In this document: piece after piece, positions 1 to 4,292 of the stretch | Position numbering within the stretch: position 1 is the stretch's first letter | Layout of the letters: each line of letters opens with the position of its first letter | Assembly: GCA_050694015.1 (NCBI GenBank) | Contig: JBOGWY010000121.1 | Span: 1 to 5,474, forward strand | Length of the DNA stretch: 5,474 nucleotides | Direction of reading: 5' to 3' | DNA from: JBOGWY01 sp050694015 | Lineage (GTDB): Bacteria > Actinomycetota > CADDZG01 > WHSQ01 | The notes under the pieces: model-generated | Database searches by the model: none | What the model saw: only the letters and a program-made list of their open reading frames with translations | Told to the model about the DNA's origin: nothing | Made by a program: the position numbers and the translations under genes

Positions 1-353
1 CCGTTGATCCGGTCGTTGCCGTTGCCTCCCTTGAGCGTGTCGTTGTGGCTGCCGCCGCGCATGTCGTCGTGGCCGCCGTTGCCGCGCGCGACGTCGCGAC
101 CGCGTCCTCCACGGAGCACGTCCCGGCCATCGCCACCGATCAAGGTGTCGTGCCACAGGTTCCCCAACAGCAGGTCGTGACCGAAGCCTCCGCGCAGGAC
201 GTCCATGCCGCGGTTGCCCCGGATGAGGTCGTCGCCGTCTTCACCGAGGCCGACATCGTTGCCGTTGCCGAGGTGGATGACGTCGTTGCCACCGCGACCT
301 CTCACGGTGTCGTCACCGCCGAACGCGTAGATCACATCGTTCCCATCGGTTCC
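1..353 (-). repeat. RTX (hemolysin-type) nonapeptide repeat tract, 13 units visible
   Basis: Thirteen consecutive 27-bp units encode GGxGxDxhx nonapeptides (residues 741-857 of the minus-strand protein), with no insertion or deletion between units. The sixth-position Asp is kept in all 13, for example GTDGND, GRGGND, GGDGRD and GGNGND. Several units are degenerate at the glycines (GNRGMD, GNLWHD, GGSHND), which may weaken individual Ca2+ sites. In the family, the GGxGxD turns bind Ca2+ between strands of a parallel beta-roll. The tract continues past the left edge. Confidence 0.9.
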
Positions 354-2573
354 GTTGATCACGTTGTCGTCTGGGTCGCCGCAGATGACACCTTCCCGTT
401 CGCAGGGCGCGGGCCGCGGCGGCTCCTCGTCGTCGTCTTCCCGCCACCTGTTCGTGACGGTGTCCGCGCACACGCCGGCAGGATCACCCGGCTCGGGCCG
501 TCCCTCCGCTTCCTCGCAATCCGTTGCGGTGGCGCTCAGGGTCGCGGTGATCGACTGCTCCCCGGTCTCGTTCGATGCACTGGTCGTCCGGGTCGTCGCG
601 CGGCCTTGCGGTCCCGTGGTGCGGGTGCTGCTGGAGCCGCCTTCGACGAAGCGCCCGGCCCCGTCTTCCGTGAAGGTCACCTGCACTCCCTGAACCGGGT
701 TGCCGAACTTGTCCCTCACGGTCGCGGTGACTTCGTGCTCGGTCCCGGACGCGTTGGTCGCGGTCTCCGGCTCGAGATCGACCGTTCGTGCGGTCGATGC
801 CGCCGCGGTCCACGGCACGGTGCCGGTGTCGCGTGCGGCGTTGGCGGTCGCCTCGACGACCGTGTCACCGGTTTCCGTCGAGGAGAGGAACGCGACGTTG
901 TACCCATCGGTGCCTTCATCGACGCGGATCTCACGACCGAAGTCGAGGCGGCCGCTCGCATCGGTGAAGTGCCCGGGACCGGACGTGATGCGGAAGGTCA
1001 CGGGGCCGACGTGCGGGGCGTCGTTGGCTCCGAAGCGCTCGGCGCAGATCTTGTGCGCCGAGTTGCGCGCGACCTGATTCGGGTTCGCTCTATCGCCCCA
1101 CGTAGCCTCCGAGATCGGGGGATCACGGTCGGCGTTGCAGTCGCCGTTCTCGTCGACGTTGTCGTTGTCGGGATCGGTCTCCACGTCGAGACGCATCCTC
1201 TGGGTGCCTTGACCTGCGGCGACCCACGTCTTCTCGACCGCGTCGGACGGCTGGTCCCCGCCCATCCCGGCCACCGGTGCGTCGAAGCGGAAATCGGAGT
1301 CGTCGTCTTCGAAGACCGTGATGGCGTCGGTGCCGGTCTCGCTCCCGGTGTAGGTCTGGCTACAGGTACCGTCGCCGCCGGTCGTGCAGCGGCCGAAGTA
1401 ACCCGTCGGCGTGTTCGCGTCGCCGTCGAGATCGTCGTCCGAATGGGGACCCGACGTCACTTGGAAACTGACGGTGACCCCGGCGACGGGGTTGCCGAAC
1501 TGGTCGAGTGCGCGTGCATCGACGTGGTGCTGAACACCGATCTCGTTCGTGTCTGTCTCGGGGGTCGCGTCGAGCGCGGCGAGCTCTCCGGCGCGCTCCC
1601 ACGTCTTCTCGACGGTCTCCTCGTTGTCGGTCGGCACGGCATCGCCGCCGACGTCACCTTGGACGGCGATCGTCACCGCATTGCTGCCGTCGGCGTTGGT
1701 GGCGACCGTCGTGATGGTCGCTTCGCAGAGGCCCTGGCTCGTGGTCGTGCAGGTGACGCGGTTGGGACCGCCTCCACTGGGGTTGGTGGACGCTCCGTTG
1801 ACCGTCTCGAAATAGGCGTTGGGGTCGTCGTCGGTCAGCTCCAGATCGAGGAGTAGGCCGGCGCGAGCGGTGCCGTCACAGTCGAACTCACGGTTCGTGT
1901 CGGCGAGTTTCTGACCGTCGGTCGCCACCACCCGGATCTCGTGCGACGAGCCCGACGGGTTGGTCTCCTCGTTCGGCTCGGCGTCGATGCAGACCGCACC
2001 CGTCACCGACTGGGTCCAGCGCATCTCGACCACGTCGGTCGAGTCGGCCTGACTCTCGGGCGTGTCACCCGCCTGCGATGTGCCGGTCGCACAATCCGTC
2101 TCCGGCCCGGGGGAAGTCGACCCGGGTTGGTTCGGGTCCGGGGGGGCCGGGCAATCGGTCGACCCCGCATAGCGACCTTCCGCCCGATCGACGGCATCGC
2201 CGCGTACCGACGCGCGGATCGTGTCGGTGCCCACTCCTTCGTCACCCTGGTACGAGACGGAACAGTTGCTGGACCCCACGATGATGGTGCAGGCATGAGC
2301 CTCACCCTGGTTGGGACCGGATTCGATCGCGAAGTCGACCACGATGGGCCCGGTCGAGTTATTCGCTCCGCCGGTGACGTCGGTGTTGCCCTGGTACAGG
2401 GTCGCGGTCAGGGTGTGTTGCGTTCCCTGTTGCGCCGACGCGACTTCGCGCGTGACCTCTAGCCGCTGGTTGCCATGGTTCGCGATGGCTTGCGGCATGA
2501 ACAGCGACAGCGCGAGCGCGACGGTACCGGCGCTCGCGATCGTCGCCCGCCGCAGCCGTTTCGTCCTGCGCAT
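1..2573 (-). CDS. Secreted multi-Ig-like (Big_1-type) protein with C-terminal RTX calcium-binding repeats, partial (3' end outside window)
   Basis: Open from ATG (2573-2571) through 857 codons to the left edge with no stop. The N-terminus is a signal peptide: Arg/Lys-rich residues 1-9, a hydrophobic core at about 10-26 and a likely cut after AIA (29-31). Residues about 36-700 form roughly five tandem Ig-like modules (about 36-126, 187-308, 330-425, 457-582, 595-682). Modules 3 and 5 carry the Big_1 signature DxFGNPVxGVxVxF (357-370, 621-634), and VEKTW-type motifs occur at 321 and 446. All 16 cysteines lie before residue 732, mostly in close pairs (95/104, 275/283, 396/404, 686/702), suggesting disulfides in an exported protein. 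An acidic, Pro-rich linker (711-723) leads to RTX nonapeptides from 741. Known for these families: Ig-like modules act as surface stalks or adhesins, and RTX repeats fold as a Ca2+-bound beta-roll. Inferred: an extracellular or surface-anchored adhesin or matrix protein. Any catalytic or anchoring domain would lie beyond the edge. The start is supported by a perfect SD. Confidence 0.9.
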   Translation of the reverse strand, partial: MRRTKRLRRATIASAGTVALALSLFMPQAIANHGNQRLEVTREVASAQQGTQHTLTATLYQGNTDVTGGANNSTGPIVVDFAIESGPNQGEAHACTIIVGSSNCSVSYQGDEGVGTDTIRASVRGDAVDRAEGRYAGSTDCPAPPDPNQPGSTSPGPETDCATGTSQAGDTPESQADSTDVVEMRWTQSVTGAVCIDAEPNEETNPSGSSHEIRVVATDGQKLADTNREFDCDGTARAGLLLDLELTDDDPNAYFETVNGASTNPSGGGPNRVTCTTTSQGLCEATITTVATNADGSNAVTIAVQGDVGGDAVPTDNEETVEKTWERAGELAALDATPETDTNEIGVQHHVDARALDQFGNPVAGVTVSFQVTSGPHSDDDLDGDANTPTGYFGRCTTGGDGTCSQTYTGSETGTDAITVFEDDDSDFRFDAPVAGMGGDQPSDAVEKTWVAAGQGTQRMRLDVETDPDNDNVDENGDCNADRDPPISEATWGDRANPNQVARNSAHKICAERFGANDAPHVGPVTFRITSGPGHFTDASGRLDFGREIRVDEGTDGYNVAFLSSTETGDTVVEATANAARDTGTVPWTAAASTARTVDLEPETATNASGTEHEVTATVRDKFGNPVQGVQVTFTEDGAGRFVEGGSSSTRTTGPQGRATTRTTSASNETGEQSITATLSATATDCEEAEGRPEPGDPAGVCADTVTNRWREDDDEEPPRPAPCEREGVICGDPDDNVINGTDGNDVIYAFGGDDTVRGRGGNDVIHLGNGNDVGLGEDGDDLIRGNRGMDVLRGGFGHDLLLGNLWHDTLIGGDGRDVLRGGRGRDVARGNGGHDDMRGGSHNDTLKGGNGNDRIN

Positions 2574-2579
2574 CCACCC

Positions 2580-2587
2580 ACCTCCTT
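2580..2587 (-). promoter_or_regulatory. Ribosome binding site of the Ig/RTX protein
   Basis: On the minus strand this reads AAGGAGGT, a full complement of the 16S rRNA anti-SD. It lies six bases before the ATG at 2573. It fixes the start of the large minus-strand gene and supports translation from that strand. Confidence 0.85.
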
Positions 2588-2592
2588 GCAGA

Positions 2593-2619
2593 GTGACGGC
2601 GCCCTGTTGCGTCCGTCAC
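2593..2619. promoter_or_regulatory. Inverted repeat GTGACGG-N13-CCGTCAC upstream of the Ig/RTX gene
   Basis: Perfect 7-bp arms at 2593-2599 and 2613-2619 enclose 13 bases, immediately upstream of the minus-strand SD. The position fits either an operator or a hairpin in the 5' leader of the Ig/RTX mRNA. No regulator can be assigned, and a chance match of this size is possible. Confidence 0.3.
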
Positions 2620-2720
2620 CCGAAGAAACGGAGTGAATGCAACGAACCGGTTACAAAGCTGTATTCGTCGCGTCACCGTTCGGGATGCTTCTCCCCCGGC
2701 GGCCGGGGTGAGGTTGACTT

Positions 2721-2739
2721 GTTACGGGTCTGTTACCCG
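2721..2739. promoter_or_regulatory. GTTAC-N6-GTTAC direct repeat with embedded CGGGT-N5-ACCCG inverted repeat
   Basis: GTTAC occurs at 2721-2725 and 2732-2736, an 11-bp period with the preceding T also shared. CGGGT (2725-2729) and ACCCG (2735-2739) form an inverted repeat across the same bases. OmpR/PhoP-family response regulators typically bind direct repeats about one helical turn apart, so this is a plausible operator about 85-105 bp before the STAS start. It is a pattern call, not a match to a named box. Confidence 0.3.
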
Positions 2740-2783
2740 GCAGTGACCGAACCGTGTATCTGTGCCCCCAGACTTGCCTGCGT

Positions 2784-2797
2784 GGCCCCGCGGGGCC
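2784..2797. promoter_or_regulatory. Perfect 14-bp GC palindrome in the STAS leader
   Basis: GGCCCCGCGGGGCC is a perfect palindrome ending 12 bases before the SD of the STAS gene. It could be an operator, or a leader hairpin limiting translation or transcription. There is no following T-run, so it is not a typical intrinsic terminator. In G+C-rich DNA a chance palindrome cannot be excluded. Confidence 0.3.
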
Positions 2798-2809
2798 CGG
2801 TAGGTAAGT

Positions 2810-2817
2810 GGAGGGGG
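2810..2817 (+). promoter_or_regulatory. Ribosome binding site deciding the GTG start of the STAS gene
   Basis: GGAGGGGG lies seven bases before GTG at 2825. The good spacing supports this non-ATG start; the next in-frame ATG is far inside the STAS fold. Confidence 0.75.
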
Positions 2818-2824
2818 AAACACG

Positions 2825-3217
2825 GTGGAGGATCTCGGTCTCGTGCTTCGACATGAAGAAGACATCACGTACCTCTCGTGCCGCGGAGTAGTGACCTCGG
2901 AGAATGGCGACGAACTCAACCAAGCCTTGATCATGGCGGTCGGGACCTCACCGGCCGAACTCGTTCTGGAGATGACGCGGGTGACCTCGATCGGGTTCTC
3001 CGGCGTTATCGCCCTGTTACGCGCCGCGCGGTGGTGCGGCGAATCGGAGATCACGCTTCGCCTTCACTCCGGCCCCTTCGTATCCGACGCGCTCGACATA
3101 GCCGGACTCTCGTGGCTCCTCGATCCCGAGGAGGTGCCGTCGTTCGATAGACAGCGTGAAGAGGCACTTCGGGATCAGGTCTTCGAGCGGCTCGTGCGAA
3201 CGCCGTATCTGACGTGA
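2825..3217 (+). CDS. STAS-domain protein, anti-sigma factor antagonist-like
   Basis: A 130-residue protein starting at GTG, preceded by a strong SD. Residues about 5-100 follow the STAS pattern: beta strands (residues 4-9, 14-19), then a helix (about 27-39), the strand AELVLEMTRV (44-53), then TSIGFSGVIALLRAAR (54-69). The last matches the family's signature loop and helix, usually D-S-S-G-[LI]. Ser59 sits where SpoIIAA/RsbV proteins are phosphorylated, while the usual Asp two residues earlier is Gly57. A second strand-helix follows (76-99), then a charged tail with an acidic/Arg helix (about 107-126) longer than in minimal SpoIIAA. In the family, the unphosphorylated STAS protein binds a HATPase anti-sigma kinase and frees a sigma factor. 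Here no kinase or sigma gene is adjacent, so it may be an orphan switch or work with the winged-helix protein encoded four bases downstream. The fold is likely; the partner is unknown. Confidence 0.75.
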   Translation: MEDLGLVLRHEEDITYLSCRGVVTSENGDELNQALIMAVGTSPAELVLEMTRVTSIGFSGVIALLRAARWCGESEITLRLHSGPFVSDALDIAGLSWLLDPEEVPSFDRQREEALRDQVFERLVRTPYLT

Positions 3218-3221
3218 CTCG

Positions 3222-3614
3222 GTGACGACGGACCTGCCGAGCGATATCCGCAACTTCATCAACTCGTACATCGATTCGGTCGAACAGGTCGAGGCGCTCG
3301 CTCTCATGAAGGCCGAACCTCAACGGGAATGGACCGTCGAAGAGATGGCCAAGAGCCTCTACACCTCGACCGAATCGACCGCGATGCGTCTTGCCCATCT
3401 CCACCGGACGGGTCTCCTCAGCGAGATCCGATCGGACGTCGTCCGGTACCGGTTCGAGCAGCGCAACAACCGGCTCCGTAAGGCCGTCGACGATTTCCTC
3501 GAGACCTACGCGAAGCGGAAGGTGTCGGTGATCAACCAGATCTTCTCGGGACCCAGCGACGACGTGCAGAGCTTCGCCGACGCGTTTCGCATCCGCAGGG
3601 ACCCGGAGGAATGA
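3222..3614 (+). CDS. Winged helix-turn-helix protein, putative transcriptional regulator
   Basis: 130 residues from GTG. An in-frame stop at 3210-3212 lies just upstream, so this is the earliest possible start, and the next Met (29) would remove the first helix. There is no good SD; the gap to the STAS stop is four bases, suggesting translational coupling. Helix about 7-30 (IRNFINSYIDSVEQVEAL) precedes a helix-turn-helix in which WTVEEMAKSLY (37-47) and TSTESTAMRLAHLHRTGLL (48-66) give positioning and recognition helices. RSDVVRYRFE (70-79) forms a beta-hairpin wing, and a charged C-terminal helix (about 83-104) could mediate dimerisation. There are no membrane segments and no cysteines. The layout is MarR/ArsR-like, but I do not recognise a named family. 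It may repress or activate its own operon or the flanking secreted-protein genes (inference). Alternatively, the winged helix may be a protein-binding module acting on the STAS partner. Confidence 0.7.
   Translation: MTTDLPSDIRNFINSYIDSVEQVEALALMKAEPQREWTVEEMAKSLYTSTESTAMRLAHLHRTGLLSEIRSDVVRYRFEQRNNRLRKAVDDFLETYAKRKVSVINQIFSGPSDDVQSFADAFRIRRDPEE
3605..3609 (+). promoter_or_regulatory. Ribosome binding site deciding between two adjacent ATGs
   Basis: GGAGG is one base before the ATG at 3611 and four bases before the ATG at 3614. The spacing favours the second ATG, which also forms the common TGATG stop-start overlap with the winged-helix gene. Confidence 0.5.
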
Positions 3615-3871
3615 TGGCCGAGATCGTCTACGCGCTGTGTGCTCTCACGAGCGTCGTGTGTGCGGTCCTGCTCCTACGCAACTACTCGCGCACACACGCA
3701 CGACTGTTGCTGTGGAGCGGTCTGTGTTTCATCGGCTTGGCACTGAACAACGTGCTGCTGTTCATGGACCTTGTCGTCGTGGCGGATATCGATCTCTCCG
3801 CGAGCCGCGACCTAACTGCGTTCGGCGGTGTGGCCGCGCTCGTCCTGGGCCTGGTGTGGGACACACGATGA
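3614..3871 (+). CDS. Small three-helix membrane protein, DUF5985-like (first of a tandem pair)
   Basis: 85 residues from the ATG at 3614 (86 if the ATG at 3611 is used). The start overlaps the stop of the winged-helix gene by one base (TGATG). Three hydrophobic segments fill the protein: about 2-21, 30-52 and 66-81. The first loop is basic (RNYSRTHAR, 22-30), which predicts it faces the cytoplasm. The protein ends abruptly in WDTR after the third helix. The core LLLR-x(7)-RLLLW...NNVLL resembles what I recall as DUF5985, a family of very small integral membrane proteins of unknown function; that assignment is from memory and unconfirmed. It aligns over its whole length with the next gene's product, so the two look like diverged duplicates that could form a hetero-oligomer in the cytoplasmic membrane. 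No catalytic residues are seen. Confidence 0.7.
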   Translation: MAEIVYALCALTSVVCAVLLLRNYSRTHARLLLWSGLCFIGLALNNVLLFMDLVVVADIDLSASRDLTAFGGVAALVLGLVWDTR

Positions 3872-4188
3872 TCGACATCCCGGAACCCATGACGCAGTTC
3901 ATCCACGGAGCCACGACGCTCGCGAATCTCTTGGTGTCCGTCTACTTCCTGCGGTTCTGGCACGAGAGCCGCGATCGTCTGTTCGCGATCTTCTCGGTGG
4001 CGTTCTTCATCTTCGCCGGGAATCGGATCCTGCTCAGCGTGTTGGACACCGAGAACGAGGTAAGGACGTTCGTGTACGTGCTCAGGTTGATCGCATTCCT
4101 GCTGATCATCGTGGGTGTCGTCGACAAGAACCGGCCGTCGCGAGGCGACGCGGACGACCGTGCGCCCGACCTTGTAACGAAGGCGTAA
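3868..4188 (+). CDS. Small three-helix membrane protein, DUF5985-like (second of a tandem pair)
   Basis: 106 residues from the ATG at 3868, which overlaps the previous stop as ATGA. The reading frame stays open upstream to 3637 but that stretch overlaps the preceding gene and is not hydrophobic; an internal ATG at 3889 is a less coupled alternative. Membrane segments are at about 15-30, 38-58 and 68-86. The cytoplasmic-looking loop LRFWHESRDRLF (28-39) and the exit motif VDKNR (85-89) are the features I associate with DUF5985 proteins. A short hydrophilic, Asp-rich tail (90-106) follows, absent from the partner. Shared positions with the upstream protein include LR, R-L after the first helix, N...LL after the second and V-x-D-x-x-R at the end of the third. 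Function is unknown. Tight coupling to the STAS and winged-helix genes suggests a membrane input or output for that regulatory pair (inference). Confidence 0.75.
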   Translation: MIDIPEPMTQFIHGATTLANLLVSVYFLRFWHESRDRLFAIFSVAFFIFAGNRILLSVLDTENEVRTFVYVLRLIAFLLIIVGVVDKNRPSRGDADDRAPDLVTKA

Positions 4189-4189
4189 C
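4174..4189. promoter_or_regulatory. GTAAC-N6-GTAAC direct repeat at the end of the operon
   Basis: GTAAC at 4174-4178 and 4185-4189 is the reverse complement of the GTTAC pair at 2721-2736 and has the same 11-bp period. It overlaps the last codons of the second membrane-protein gene and lies 104 bases or more upstream of the ELWxxDGT gene. It may be a second site for the same regulator or a coincidence. Confidence 0.2.
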
Positions 4190-4292
4190 CATCTAGCGAG
4201 TCAAGCAACGTTCCTTCCACGTGACCCGTCAACGGGTAAACGAACGAGTCCTCTTTTCCTTTAGCGGGCTCAAGACATGAAGGAGAATTCCT
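4189..4292 (+). other. Intergenic region between the membrane-protein operon and the ELWxxDGT gene
   Basis: 104 bases holding a small inverted repeat, ACCCG-TCAA-CGGGT (4224-4237), a pyrimidine-rich stretch (4249-4263) and the AAGGAG SD (4280-4285). The lower G+C near 4239-4263 suits a promoter or leader, but I see no clear -35/-10 pair. The 5-bp hairpin is too weak and too far from the T-rich run to be called a terminator. The downstream gene may therefore be read through from the operon or have its own promoter. Confidence 0.5.
4280..4285 (+). promoter_or_regulatory. Ribosome binding site of the ELWxxDGT protein
   Basis: AAGGAG lies seven bases before the ATG at 4293. This start gives a clean signal peptide; the ATG at 4277 just before the SD is in another frame. 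Confidence 0.8.

Larger units (their letters stand above)
2574..2824. other. Divergent intergenic region between the Ig/RTX gene and the STAS operon
   Basis: This 251-bp region must hold the control signals of both divergent units. Visible are the minus-strand SD (2580-2587), an inverted repeat (2593-2619), a near-perfect CCCCGGC-G-GCCGGGG palindrome (2694-2708), an 11-bp-period GTTAC pair (2721-2736), a GGCCCC-GC-GGGGCC palindrome (2784-2797) and the plus-strand SD (2810-2817). I found no convincing -35/-10 pair on either strand. The best weak plus-strand candidate is TGTATC at 2755-2760, spaced 17 bases from GTTACC at 2732-2737. Confidence 0.6.

Noticed and set aside
45..1856. 603-codon plus-strand ORF
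   Set aside because: Antisense and codon-aligned to the Ig/RTX gene; its Val/Asp/His-rich low-complexity start is the reverse complement of RTX repeats, and it has no SD or domain.
1941..2856. Plus-strand ORFs at 1941-2462 and 2311-2856
   Set aside because: They lie opposite the N-terminal part of the Ig/RTX gene and its promoter region, with Arg/Pro-rich composition and no SD.
3637..3867. N-terminal extension of the second membrane protein to 183 residues
   Set aside because: It overlaps the first membrane-protein gene almost fully, is Arg/His-rich and lacks homology-like features; the ATGA start at 3868 is far better.
4224..4237. ACCCG-TCAA-CGGGT hairpin as an intrinsic terminator
   Set aside because: Only five base pairs and no adjacent T-run; the T-rich stretch is about 12 bases further on.
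4233..4240. CGGGTAAA as a SigB/SigF-type -10 (GGGTA)
   Set aside because: No GTTT-like -35 at suitable spacing; the only GTTC upstream is about 20 bases away.
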